From assembly GCA_010279815.1 (NCBI GenBank), contig QEOQ01000274.1:546856-610855 (forward strand): DNA of 64,000 bases, written 5' to 3'. The position numbers and the translations under genes are program-made. The notes under the pieces were generated by a model, which was not told where the DNA came from, did not search any database, and worked only from the letters and a program-made list of their open reading frames with translations. Source of the stretch: Brachionus plicatilis (Eukaryota; Rotifera; Eurotatoria; Ploima; Brachionidae). Of this stretch, positions 23,491 to 34,700 are shown piece by piece (position 1 is the stretch's first letter; every line of letters starts with the position of its first letter).

Positions 23491-24160
23491 CCACACACTC
23501 GAGCTTGAATATCACACATTTAAATCCTTATGGGCACACAACTTTAGAAGCACACATTTGATTGTGTGTTATTAAGTTAAAAAAAATACAATACTGTACA
23601 AAAGAATAACAAACAATTTTTCGAAAATTTTTTTTTGGTTTAATATTTATTATATTTATTTATTTTTTTATTTGTACCGAGCTAATGCTCCTTCAGAATA
23701 TAAATCAAATTAAAATAAAATTAAATAGATTATATAAAGATAATTAGTCTAAAACCCTCTATAAATCCAAATCCTTCATAAAAACCTTTAAAGAACCCAT
23801 AAAAATTCTTCAAAATTTTGTTGACTGGGTAAATAAGATAAAACTAAATTAAAAATAAATAAAACAAAAAAAGGATAAATAAGTCAAAAGAAAATTAAAA
23901 ATTATATTTTGAAATAACTAGAAGTTATTAAATAATTTGCTGAGAAATTCATATTTAAACTCTTACAAATGTCAATAAGTCAGAATAAAAATATTTAAAT
24001 ATAATATATAAAAACAAATATTTTATTATTTCAAGAAAAAAATTTTGTAATTTTTATGTAAAATTTATTTTTAACTTAATAACACACAATCAAATGTGTG
24101 CTTCTAAGGTTGTGTGCTCATAAGGATTTTAATATGTGTTGGTCATACTTGAGTGTGTGG
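23491..24160. mobile_element. CCACACACTC-terminal MITE with internal LINE tail
   Basis: Inverted arms of about 90 bp (CCACACACTCGAGCTTGAAT at the left, the complement of CCACACACTCAAGTATGACC at the right; both contain AACACACAATC or its complement). Around 23640-23720 the complement of GTACCGAGCTAATGCTCC with TTTATT runs resembles a CR1/L2 LINE 3' end on the minus strand, so a retrofragment may be nested here. Confidence 0.6.
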
Positions 24161-24268
24161 TGGTTAGGTGAACCATATATATATTTAATCTTGTTTTAAG
24201 TAATTACTTAATTAACTATTTATTACTTTATTATGCTATTCGTTAATAAACTTGGGTCTTTACTTTTA

Positions 24269-24823
24269 CCGTAATGCCGTGCGTTCTAGTTCAATGCATT
24301 AAAAGATACTCAATGGAGTTTAAAACTAAGGTAATAATGAAATATAAATCTTTGCAAAGTGATGAAACAAGTGAAAAAAGTAAAACAAGTGAAAAAAGTA
24401 TTAATCAAAAAGACGATCGAAAATGAAAAGAGAATAAGAGATGATACTAATCTTAACATAAAACAACAAAAAATCGAAAAACTTAAACAAGAATTAATTG
24501 AACTTGAGAAAAATTGAAATTTTGTTTATTTATTTTATAAATTAAATCGAAATCTAAAAAAAAATCATAAAATTGCCTAAATCGATTTTTTTTTTATTAA
24601 AAAGATTAAAAAATATTCAATTTTTTTTTTTAAATTTTCGAATAAAGAAGCAGCATTTAATACAGAAATTTAATAATAAGACCGGCATTTAAATTTAGGA
24701 GCTTGGCTTTTAATGCAGGTCTTTAACCTAGGTCATGAAAAATTCAAAAACACATGTTTAGACCATGCACTTAATTTCGAGTGCCACATGTTTAATGCTG
24801 CCTTTATTCGCACGGCATTACGG
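24269..24823. mobile_element. TACCGTAATGCC-family element, copy 2
   Basis: Inverted termini CCGTAATGCCGTGCG and CGCACGGCATTACGG are flanked by TA. A decayed plus-strand coding remnant near 24336-24516 (LQSDETSEKSKTSEKSIN, then a coiled-coil QQKIEKLKQELIELEKN) may be the tail of a former transposase, which I cannot classify. Confidence 0.7.
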
Positions 24824-24829
24824 TACTTA

Positions 24830-25307
24830 ATTCTGATAATTTAAATAAATTAAAATAAAGAAAATTAAAGAAAATTATAGAGAAAATTTTAAATAAAGAA
24901 TATAAAGAAAATTTTTTTTTAAATTTGAACGTGGAAATAGTAAGCATAAATAATTTTTATTTTTGGAAATATTTTCTTTATGAGAAAAAAATTGCATTCA
25001 CTTAAAAAGTCCATTAATTAAATTTAAAACCAATAATCTTTAATTAAATTTTTTAAAGATAATAATTTTCGGTTGAGTGGTTCAATTATTGAAGAATGTA
25101 GCTTTATGAACCAATTTAGAATCCAAATTTTGAGCTTAAAAACGGCAATGCAAGCAAATTCAATTAGTCTAATGGCTTTGGAATTAAAACTGTTCTTAAA
25201 ATTAACTCAAGCATAACTTTTTGAATACAAATATCTTTTAAAGGCCCTTGGCTTATGAATATAAATAACCGTTCAATTTTAGTAAAAATTTAAAAAAAAA
25301 TCAAAAA
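24830..25307. other. Upstream region of protease gene 1
   Basis: AT-rich, no repeats or genes supported. Presumed promoter and 5' untranslated region of the gene at 25308. Confidence 0.3.
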
Positions 25308-26206
25308 ATGCAGATTTTAATTTTAATAGTTTTTTTCATTCCAAACTCTCTCCAATACTCATTTAAATTTGGTGATACCAGACTAATTTTGGATCCTTAT
25401 TGTGGACGGTCGAGTTCTTCTCGCCTTTTTAACAACAGTCAAAAAATAATCAATGGAGACCGTGTTCCACTGGGCGCTTATCCATGGCTGATCAACATTT
25501 ACACAGAAACAGATTTATCGCTTACTAGATTTTGCAGTGGAACACTAATCAGCGATATGTATGTGTTGACTGCAGCCCATTGTGTTAAAGATAGAAAATT
25601 GTCTCAGCTTAAAATTGGCTACGGACACACAAACTATGAAAAAATGTATATCAATAACTTGAGTAAAAAAGTGTCAGACATTATTCTGAATGACCAAAAT
25701 AAAGACATTGCTTTGTTAAGACTAGAAAGTGGCATTGATTTATCTGACCGATCTAAAGTCTCGACCATTTGCTTGCCTCCCAATGTGGACACTCGAGTGG
25801 TTTTTGGCAAAGAGGTTGTTGTGGCTGGATGGTACTAATTTGTAGAAAATTTAAAAATTTTGTTCTCAAATTTTGTTCTTTTAGGGGTAGCACAAATGGA
25901 AAAAAGTCAGATCCTACAAAGACAGCTGATTTGTTCGAAACAACACTCACAATTGATACCAGATGCAGTTTGTTCAATGATTTTTATTGTTTGATTGATT
26001 TGAAAAATGATGGCAGAGAGTCGAATTCTTGTTATGGTGATTCGGGTACTCCAGCAATGTATTATGATAACATGATGTCAAGATGGTATGCTTATGGTGT
26101 TTTGTCACTGGCATCAGTCAGAAACTCAATTTGTCAACCAAATGAGCCCAGTTTTCATGTCAAAGTGCCAGAATTTCTCAGATGGATCAGAGATTCGGTT
26201 TACTAG
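25308..26206 (+). CDS. Trypsin-family (S1A) serine protease, secreted
   Basis: Two exons (25308-25831 and 25885-26206) joined across a 53-bp GT-AG intron inside the conserved GWGS motif encode 281 residues. An N-terminal hydrophobic signal peptide (ILILIVFFIPNSL) precedes a short pro-region. KIINGDRVPLGAYPW is the activation site and start of the protease domain. The catalytic triad is complete: His91 in LTAAHC, Asp133 in NKDIALL, Ser228 in CYGDSGTP. The residue six before the serine is Asn, not trypsin's Asp, so trypsin-like Arg/Lys specificity is not assured. Likely a digestive or extracellular-signalling protease. It is a paralogue of the inactive protein at 30422, in the same orientation. 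Confidence 0.92.
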
Positions 26207-26281
26207 AACAAATTTAATAAAATTCTCTAAAAATTTATATTTTTTTTGATAATTTATTTAACTTGAAATGGCCCTTTAGAG

Positions 26282-26320
26282 CAGAGTTGTTTAAAAGTCA
26301 TAAGTCTCAAGTCAAAGTCA
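26282..26320. repeat. Solo end of the CAGAGTTGTTTAAAAGTC family
   Basis: One copy of the terminal CAGAGTTGTTTAAAAGTC with AAGTCTCAAGTCAAAGTC; no matching far end of its own. It sits 220 bp upstream of a complete member. Confidence 0.5.
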
Positions 26321-26542
26321 ATAAAATAAAAGTTGAATAAAATTAGATAAATAATATTTGTTTTTGAAAAAAAATTGTTTCCTTCATCAAAATTAATGTG
26401 AAATTTTTTCTTTAGTTATTACTTTAAAAATTCTAGGTTATTACTTAAATCAAGTCAAATTTGTTTAAAGTTTAATATAAATTATAATGGAAATTTTTAA
26501 AATTACTACGCTTACATAAGCTTACTAAAGTAAAGTTAAAAT

Positions 26543-26846
26543 CACAGTTGTTTAAAAGTCCCAAAAAAAGTCCAAGTCGAGAATTTTTTTTTTTAATTTT
26601 GCTAGATCAGGCTTCATATCAAAAAATTTATATACTCTTGGGTTGTCTAATGCAATAGATTTGCCATATATGAGAATTTTGTTGCAATTTTAGCATAAAT
26701 TTCTTCTTTAGTATTCAAAATTTTAAAGCCTGGACTTCGACTTTTGAATGAAAATTTAAAAAAAAATTAAAGTCTTTGGTCGGACTTTGAAAAAAAAAAA
26801 AAAAGTCCAGACTTGAGTTGAGACTTGTGACTTTTAAACAACTCTG
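26543..26846. mobile_element. hAT-like MITE, CAGAGTTGTTTAAAAGTC family, copy 2
   Basis: Starts CACAGTTGTTTAAAAGTC, ends GACTTTTAAACAACTCTG, with a perfect 8-bp duplication GTTAAAAT (26535-26542, 26847-26854). Non-coding. Confidence 0.8.
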
Positions 26847-26854
26847 GTTAAAAT

Positions 26855-27870
26855 ATAGTAGAAATGCTTTACTTTATTTAATGGAAAATTATATATCAAG
26901 AAGTCAAATATTCTAATTTAGGTCTAACAATATTTAAATAAGATTGATAACCACAAAATGGTGAAAAAAATTTATAAAGAATCAACCCAAAGTCTTTAAG
27001 AAAAATGGTTTCAAAAAATTTAAAAGTTGCTGTTGTTGAAGTATTTCAAAAGCGGCTTATCATTTCTCTAGTAGCAAAATTATTTTGTTTAAATAGCACA
27101 TCATAAAACAGGTAATTTATCTATGTTATATTTGAAAAAGTTTTTAATTTTATTTTATTTACAGTAAAAAGCTAATAAAAAAATTAATTAATAACTATTT
27201 AAAGAATAATTACATGAGTTTTGTTTTGAAAATTTTATTAAAATTAAATCCTGACAGAATACAAAATTGGAAAATGACTTAAAATTTTGAATCTCAATCC
27301 GAATCGAAATCGAAAACAGAAGTTGTGGCGGATTTTTCAGGGCAAAAATTGAGGAAATTTGATGATTAGTCGGAAAAATATTTTTTGCTTATTTAGCTTT
27401 AATTTAGAGATAAATTATTTATTAATGATTAAATTATTTTTTAGTTGACTAAAAAAAATTAGTCGATTATAGAATCGATTATTGATAATCGATTGCCAAC
27501 ACTACGTATGAGGTGTTTAAAACTTATGAGGCATTGACTTAATTCTGGCTTAGTTGAGAATAGTGCAATAGAGGTATAGAAAGTGTAATGGATTGGAAGC
27601 ACTTCACTTTTATTTTTATGCATTTGGTGCAGTACCAAGAATTAAGAAAATGAAATATTAGAAAAATTAATTTTTTATTATTTCTTAATTTTTTTAACTG
27701 ATTAAATTTATTTATTGATTGATGTTTTTTTTTACTTGACTTTGTGAGATGCATTCAATGACCTTGAACTAAATTTTGTGACAATGAATAAAGTTTTTAT
27801 TTTTAAAATAAAATATAAAGCAAAATTTGATTAATTATTCAGGGCTTATATTTTTTGTAGTAAAAAAATG
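26855..27870. other. Gene-free AT-rich stretch
   Basis: No supported gene. The minus-strand frame at 27539-27754 has low-complexity composition and no features. Confidence 0.4.
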
Positions 27871-27875
27871 AATTA

Positions 27876-28885
27876 CAGTCGATCCTCCGTATAACGAACC
27901 CCCATATAACGAACTCCTCTATATTACGAATATGAATCCAGGAACCGATTTTTTATAAAGGAAAAAGATTGCTAATTTTCTTTGATACAACGAACCTCTT
28001 TATAACAAAATCGCAATATAACGAACTAAGAAAAAAAAATGAGTTATACTTTTCTTAAGAAAAAAACCTTTATATAACGAATTTTAAAAAAATGACATTC
28101 GTTATTTTACACATCTTGAGTGAATTCAATGTAAATTGAGCGGAATTTTATTTTCGTTTTACTTTTTTTTTAATTGGATATAAATAAAATTATAATAGAT
28201 TATTCAATCTTTCACTCCAAAATTACAATATTTTTTCATATTTTTAACCAATAAAATTTTATATTGATTTCTAAAATTTCGCTCGATTCACTCACTATGA
28301 CCTTGATAATAAAAAATAGTAAATAAATACTTGACAATTACTAATTATTGTTTATCTAAAATTTCTAATTGATAAAAATGAATGAAAAACAAGTTTGCAA
28401 AAAGAGAAAATGTATATCTCTAGAAGTCAACTTGGCTGCGCACGGAATGCTCTCAGAGGCAGAAATCTTCGATTCAATAGCAACAAACAATCCAGTAGAG
28501 CAAGAAAGTGAAATTGAAGAGCAACAAGATGCTAATAAACAAGTGATTAACTCAAAAGAAGCGATTGATAGAATAAATGAACTGAAACAATTTTTTTTAA
28601 CCAAAAAAGATGATAATTCTTATGTAATTAGTTTTTTATTTAATATTGAAAATTTAATAATTGAAAGTAGCTTTACCGAGCAACCATCTGTTACCGATTT
28701 TTTTCAAAAAAATTAACTATTTGTTTTATTTCGCATTTTTTATCTAAGATTTTTTTATCAAAAAAATTTGGTTTAAAAATTTTTTGGTCCCTATCATTTT
28801 ATATGGGAATTTCTATATAACGAAATTCGATATAACGAATACCGAATTTTCCGCCCAAGTAGTTCGTTATATCGAGGATTGACTG
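27876..28885 (+). mobile_element. pogo/Tigger-like element copy 2, internally deleted
   Basis: Inverted termini (CAGTCGATCCTCCGTATAAC left, complement CAGTCAATCCTCGATATAAC right) are flanked by TA. Repeated TATAACGAA units fill the subterminal regions. The 1010-bp length is far below an autonomous element, and the only frame is the short transposase-end fusion at 28369-28716. It inserted at the 5' edge of a LINE relic. Confidence 0.85.
28369..28716 (+). CDS. Short Tigger transposase remnant (N-terminus joined to C-terminus)
   Basis: The 115-residue intact frame begins NEKQVCKKRKCISLEV, resembling the start of the CENP-B-type DNA-binding domain of Tigger transposases, then passes directly to an acidic tail ([15 protein letters not shown] and [14 protein letters not shown]) typical of their C-termini. 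The whole DDE domain is missing. The deletion keeps the frame open. A decayed antisense copy lies at 39290-39745. Probably non-functional, though an intact frame is notable. Confidence 0.55.
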   Translation: MIKMNEKQVCKKRKCISLEVNLAAHGMLSEAEIFDSIATNNPVEQESEIEEQQDANKQVINSKEAIDRINELKQFFLTKKDDNSYVISFLFNIENLIIESSFTEQPSVTDFFQKN

Positions 28886-30015
28886 TAATTAAAGATATTA
28901 TTAAAGATTGTTTCATTCCAAATAAAAGTTGCGTAACAAATTTATTGGAAACATTGGATTTTTTAAGGCAAAGTATCAATGTGAAAAAAGCAATCGATAT
29001 TATTTATTTGGACTTTTGTAAGGCTTTTGATAAAGTACCTCATAAAAGGCTGATATACAAGTTACGCTGTTATGGATTGAATGACAAGCTTATAGCATGG
29101 ATTCAGGCTTTTTTGACAGACAGAAGACAAAGAGTGGTACTTGGCAAAGCTTGTTCCTCTTGGAAAGAAGTAATTAGTCATCAATTTTACAAGAAGATAT
29201 AGATAGTTTATATGAATGGTCAAAACAATGATTAATGGATTTTAACGAAGATAAATGTAAAAATTTTGAATATTCTTTAAATAGTCATAAACTAACCGAG
29301 GCGCATCAAGAACGAGATTTAGGTGTTAATTTTAGTAAAGATTTAAAAAATTCGGCACACATTGCAGTTGCAACAAGAAAAGCAAATTACGCACTCAGTA
29401 TAATTAAAAAATCATTCAAATGTTGCGATAAATTAACAATTAAAAAACTTTATATATCTTTAGTAAGGCCTCTTTTAGAGTATGCAGTCCAATTTTGGAA
29501 TCCATATTTTAAGAAAGATATTAACATTATTGAAGGGGTTCAAAGAGGAGCGACTAAAATCATAGGTGAGTTAATAAACCTCGAATACCACGATCGTTTG
29601 GTAAAACTAAATCTCACCAGTCTCGAGGAGAGGAGATTAAGAGGTGATCTAATTGAACAATTTGAAATAGTAAAAAATGTAGATCAAATTGAATGGCATC
29701 TTCCTCTAAATAAGTTATCTAACCATTACGGTACTAGAAGTCACAATTATGGATTTGAAAAACAACTAGTTCGAAACTGCATTCCAAGAACCAACTTTTT
29801 TGCAAACCAGATAGCAAATGTTTGGAATATTTTACCAAGAGAAGTGGTTGAACAAGAAACTATAAATGGTTTTAAAAACAAACTTGACAATTTTTTAAAA
29901 GCTAACAAAATTGATTTTACAGGCTACTATAGTGCAACAAATCCTTGTACTCCGTTAGAGGCTGGCTTTTAGTCAACTTTTATCTATAGCCTTATTATTA
30001 TTATTATTATTATTA
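28886..30015 (+). pseudogene. CR1/L2-like LINE relic with deleted YxDD region
   Basis: The first frame (to 29202) encodes reverse-transcriptase blocks such as IYLDFCKAFDKVPHKRLIYK and AFLTDRRQRVVLG. The second (29235-29972) encodes the thumb and C-terminal part with RDLGVNFSKDLK, SLVRPLLEYAVQFWNPYF and GVQRGATKIIGE. The SGVPQGS and YADD blocks are lost between about 29178 and 29190. The 3' end is a TTA/ATT microsatellite at 29990-30015, as in CR1/L2 elements. Confidence 0.85.
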
Positions 30016-30097
30016 TATTTTTTTTTTTAGAAAAAATATTTTTGATTAAAGAAAAAATAATATTCCTAATAGAAAAAAATAATTATCTTTTAAGAGA

Positions 30098-30387
30098 ACA
30101 GACCAAAAGTTTTAATAGAACATTTTGAAACTGTTTACGATCTATTAAAAACAAAATGGTTTTCAAGAAACGTGTTAAATATAAACAATATGTTCGATCA
30201 TTGTGATAAATATTGGCTTTCTGAGTACCACGTGGGTTGGCATGAAGGGTATGCTGATGGATTCCCAAGTACGAATAATGCTTTGGAATCAACAAAAGCT
30301 GTTATCAAAGACGAGGCAACCTTAAGAGATCGCTTACCTCTTCGACAGTTCGTTATCTGCAAAATATTTATTAAAAATGGACTTTAA
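30098..30387 (+). pseudogene. MULE transposase C-terminal fragment
   Basis: The translation includes LLKTKWFSRN, YWLSEYHVGWHEGYADGF, PSTNNALESTKAVIKDE and LRDRLPLRQF. The PSTNNxxES block with downstream LR-RLPL is typical of animal MULE transposases around the third catalytic residue. Truncated on the left. It ends 35 bp before the start of the pseudoprotease gene. Confidence 0.7.
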
Positions 30388-30421
30388 AATATCATTTTTA
30401 TTAGTTCATTTTTTACCATAA

Positions 30422-31402
30422 ATGAAGAAAAGTTTGTTCAAAAATGACGAAAATATAATGTTGAAAAAAATATTATTTTTTACTCATCTAATTATCGAAT
30501 TGATACTGTTTATAAATTGTATTAAATTTTCTAAAATTTCCAATAATTTTGTCCAATGCGGAATTCAATTAATCGAACCAAATCTATACTCCTATCCGCG
30601 ATTAATAAATGCTGACACGAGTATAAAAAATTCATGGCCATGGGTGGTTCCAATAATGTACCAATTCAAAAACCAAATGTTTTATGTTTGCAGCGGTACA
30701 TTGATTTCAACAAAACACGTGCTCACAGCTGCTCGATGCATCAAGTCTATACCAAAAGGAGGTCTATTGACAGTCAGTCCGGGATCTCATTTTTTATCAG
30801 AGGCCAAACAGGCTAAAAATCAAATAAAAGTATTACTTGTCAATTTGCGCGAGAACAATCATCTAAAAGAAAATGACATTGCTTTGCTCAAGCTATCTCG
30901 TTCAGTCAAATTGTCCAAAAAAGTTCAGACAGTATGTTTGCCAAATTTAATGGACATAGGTCTAGTTTATGGAAAAAATTTGGTCTTAACAGGATGGGGC
31001 AGCAGCAATGGCAAGCGAGAAATGACAGCTTACTCAAATGGTCTCAAACAAACTAGCATTAAATTGTGGAATTTTTTTAATTCATCATTGTGCCAAGGCT
31101 TAGACTTGAAATTATACTGCGGTCTGGGTACAGCTAGCTCAAATGCTTGCTTCGGTGATTCCGGCTCTGGTCTGATGTTCAATTTCGATAACAGATGGTA
31201 TCTGTATGGTGTGACTAGTTTTGGCATAAGAAAACCAGCCGCAAATGCAGTTTCCTGTGACAAAAATTCTCCTTCCTTTTACACAATTATACCCAAGCAT
31301 TTGGACTGGATTTTGTCCAAAATTTCCACATCAAAAGTACCGTTTAAGACTAAAAAATATTCAATACCTAGCAAAAAAATAAAATTTGCAGGTCTCATTT
31401 AA
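30422..31402 (+). CDS. Trypsin-like pseudoprotease (catalytic His replaced by Arg)
   Basis: An intact single-exon frame of 326 residues. A hydrophobic segment near residues 15-35 (ILFFTHLIIELILFINC) acts as signal peptide or anchor, so a start at the internal ATG 36 bp downstream is also possible. The S1A fold is clear: SGTLISTKHVLTAARC, ENDIALLKL, LTGWGSSNG and CFGDSGSG. Asp152 and Ser247 remain, but position 105, which should be the catalytic His, is Arg (CGA). Such serine protease homologues act without proteolysis, for example as cofactors or binders. A C-terminal Lys/Ser-rich extension of about 25 residues follows the domain. Unlike the paralogue at 25308 it has no intron in the GWGS motif. 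Confidence 0.88.
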   Translation: MKKSLFKNDENIMLKKILFFTHLIIELILFINCIKFSKISNNFVQCGIQLIEPNLYSYPRLINADTSIKNSWPWVVPIMYQFKNQMFYVCSGTLISTKHVLTAARCIKSIPKGGLLTVSPGSHFLSEAKQAKNQIKVLLVNLRENNHLKENDIALLKLSRSVKLSKKVQTVCLPNLMDIGLVYGKNLVLTGWGSSNGKREMTAYSNGLKQTSIKLWNFFNSSLCQGLDLKLYCGLGTASSNACFGDSGSGLMFNFDNRWYLYGVTSFGIRKPAANAVSCDKNSPSFYTIIPKHLDWILSKISTSKVPFKTKKYSIPSKKIKFAGLI

Positions 31403-31516
31403 TCACGTGAATATTTCTTATGACTAAAAATTTTATCTAACAAAAATTTTAAATAAAATCCAATTTTTTGTTGCTTCAAATTTTTTATTTGCCATTTTTT
31501 TTTTCTAATTTGGAAA

Positions 31517-31630
31517 GTGTGGGACGTTCGTCAGCAAATGGAACCACTCAACCGAGATTTAATCTGCGATCTCGGCCCCACTTGCGACTAGCTTGGAACC
31601 ACAAACCAAGCGTGTTTGCATAAACACTTA
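31517..31630. ncRNA. GC-richer multi-hairpin island, possible structured RNA
   Basis: A closing stem GTGGG/CCCAC (31519-31523 with 31577-31581) encloses CCGAGAT/ATCTCGG (31552-31558 with 31569-31575). Two further hairpins follow: GCTTGG/CCAAGC (31591-31611) and GTGTTT/AAACAC (31612-31627). The island stands out in AT-rich DNA 135 bp before the V-ATPase start codon. It could be a small nuclear or nucleolar RNA gene, or a structured 5' leader. No family assigned. Confidence 0.35.
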
Positions 31631-31764
31631 ACTTTATTTTCCAAATTTTTTTCATAGCAACTAGTTATGACGTGAACAAATTTTTATCTTTTTTTTTTTT
31701 TATTTAAATCATAAAAAATTTCAAACTATGCATTTAATATTTTAATTAGTTTAGAGAAAAAAAA

Positions 31765-34700
31765 ATGAGTTCGCTTTTTCGTGGCGAAGAAATGCAACTA
31801 TGCCAAATATACTTCAAATCAGAAGTGGCATACTCATGCGTGTCACAGCTCGGCGAGCTAGGCCTAGTCCAGTTTAAAGATGTATACTCCAGCTTTTTTG
31901 TTTTAGTGCCAATTTTTTTCTATCTCCAAATTTTAGTTGAACGCCAATGTGAACGCTTTTCAGCGTAGATTTGTGAACGAAGTGCGCCGATGTGAAGAAA
32001 CCGAGCGCAAGCTGCGTTATGTAGAAAAAGAGTCAGCGAAAGAAGGCATCGAAATGGACGAAGCAGATGAGACCTGCGATGCCCCCAAGCCCAAGGACAT
32101 GATTACCCTAGAAGTGATGTCAAATTTTAATAAATCTTTAAATAAAAAAAATTTTTTTGTACGCATCCAACCACAGGCACAAAACTAACTAACTAATTTC
32201 TTTAAAAAAAGGCCAAAATTGACCAGCTGGAACACGACTTGGTCGAAGTGAACACCAACAAGGACGCGCTGCGCAAAAACTACCTGGAACTAATCGAGCT
32301 CAAGCACATACTGGTTAAGGCTACGCAATTTTTTGAAGAAGTAAGAAACCGCTGCCAAAGCCCTGCTAGTTAATTAATCACAAAATTTAAGGCAGATAAC
32401 TTTAGTATTTATAATAGACCGGATAGATATGGATACGAATCGGATGACGAACATGTTACACTCTTGATGAGCGAACGCAATCGATCTCCATTCGCGATCG
32501 GGTGAGAAAAAATTTGCAAATTGTGTCTCTCAAGGCTTTAAATTTTGTGATAACTTCTTAGAAAATACAAAATCTTTATAAAAATTATCTTGTAGCATAA
32601 CCAGACAGAAATAGAGGATACCATGTCCAAAACAGTAATGTCCATGGAAGGTCCTCTAGTAAGCGATGTTCACATAGCGCCCTCTTTGCGCCTAGGGTTA
32701 GAATTTTGTTAAATCTCTCAATCACTTTGTTTCTAAATTGAGCTTTGAAAAAAAAATAAAATTTTGACAAAAATAATTTTTTTTTTCTTATTTTTTAAGA
32801 TTTTTGGCCGGAATCATGAACCGGGATAAGGTGTCGGCATTTGAGCTGATGTTGTGGAGATTTTGCCGCGGCAATGTGTTCCTCAAAACAGCCGACTTGA
32901 CCGAACTGGTCGAGGACGTGAGCACCAGCACTTTCCAGGCCAAAACAGTGTTCATCATTTTTTTCCAAGGCGAGCAGCTGAAGAACAAATGCAAGAAAAT
33001 ATGCGATGGTTTCAAGGCTACCATTTATCCGTGCCCGGAAACGCTCAAGGAGAGACGCGAGATGCTGAACGGCGTGTCCATGAGACTGGACGAGCTCAAG
33101 ACTGTGCTCGACCAGTCGTTGAACTTGAGAAAGTCAATATTGGTCAATGCGGCTCAAAATTTGAGGACCTGGTTTGCCCAAGTTCACAAAATGAAGGCTA
33201 TTTATCACACAATGAACATGTTCAGCCACGACCAGAAGAGTATTATAGCTGAGTGCTGGGCGCCCAAAAGCGAAATAGCCCGCATCAGAGAGACTCTTGA
33301 TTTGGAGACTGTAATTATTTTCTTTTTTTATTTACACTAGTGCTACAATAGGTGGACTTTTGGTAAATTTACGAAATTTACGTAAAAAAAAATTTGCATT
33401 TGGTCTGGTAAATTTTTACTTTTTAACCATAAAAAAGCTAGTAAGGTTCAGGAAATGCAAAACGCTATCTTTGGATTCGATTTTCAACCTCAAATTCGTA
33501 ATCTACATCAGGGATGTGCATTAAGTACTTAAAATTTTCAATACTTAAGTAAATGGACCATATTTTTAAGTAAATACTTAAACTTAAGTCCATTTTTCAA
33601 TTTTTTTAAGTAAATACTTAAGTATTTATCAGGATACTTAAGTACTTAAATTTTTTTCAATAAAATATCAAAAAAAAAAAAGCTATTTTTTATCAAAATT
33701 TTTTGCAAAAATTTGGGCTTAATACAATTTAATTAAATTTAGTACAAAATCTGAGATTGAAAGAATCCGAGGATTTTGCTTAGGTAAAGAAGGTTGAGAG
33801 GGTTTTGTTTTTTTCTGATTTTTAAAAAAATCTGAAACCATGAATGTTAGTCAAAGAGTTAAGTATTTAAAAATACTTAAGTACTTAAAAAAAATTCGAA
33901 TTTTTCAAAATTAATACTTAAGTATTTACTTAATTTTAATTATTTTTAAGTACTTAAGTACTTAATACTTAATGCACATTCCTGATCTGCATATGTGAAA
34001 ACCCCTAAGAGCCAATTTTTTAGGGGGGGTCGAAAAAAATTTTTTTGTCGCCTGGATAGGTTCAAAGGTTTCATTAATTTGCCAAAGTATACTAAGAATA
34101 GATGCATATATCTTAACAAAAAGTATATAAAACATTTTAAAATCATATATTACCTGAATCACATATTATCTTCTGCTAGAAAATGATATTTTTATCCTCC
34201 AAAAAAAAATTCATCTTAGAAATTTTTTCAAAAAAAGCCCAAATTTACCACGTTTTTTTGGTTTATTTGTATCTAGTCCCAGAGAACCCCCATAACCCTC
34301 GATTATGTTATAACCCAAATTTTATGTAATATTAAATTTGAGTTATAAACAGTTACAATTTCTATTTTTCAACAGTTGCAGTAGTTATTATTTTCTAGTC
34401 ATAATTTTCCATATCTAAATGCTTATTTTTCACTTATTAATTACAGATTCCAGTTTATTTCAAATAAAGATTTATCCTTAAAAAGTTTCTTCTTCTGTTG
34501 TTTGTTCTCTCAACCACAGCATAGGAGGAGTTATTAAATTAATACTCGTCTATGCACAAAAAGATAATAAACAAAAACCCTCGTTTATTTCAATTATTTT
34601 TGCGAATTCTGAAACTAGAGAAAATTTGGAACAACTTGTAGGTTTTAATTTTTTTTTTTCTCTTTTATTTCTCTTAAAAAAAAGCGTTCAAAATTAAAAA

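Noticed and set aside
32854..33252. 132-codon frame overlapping V-ATPase exon 6, and similar ones at 40463-40750, 40389-40691 and 40905-41153
   Set aside because: They are shadow frames of the GC-richer V-ATPase exons.
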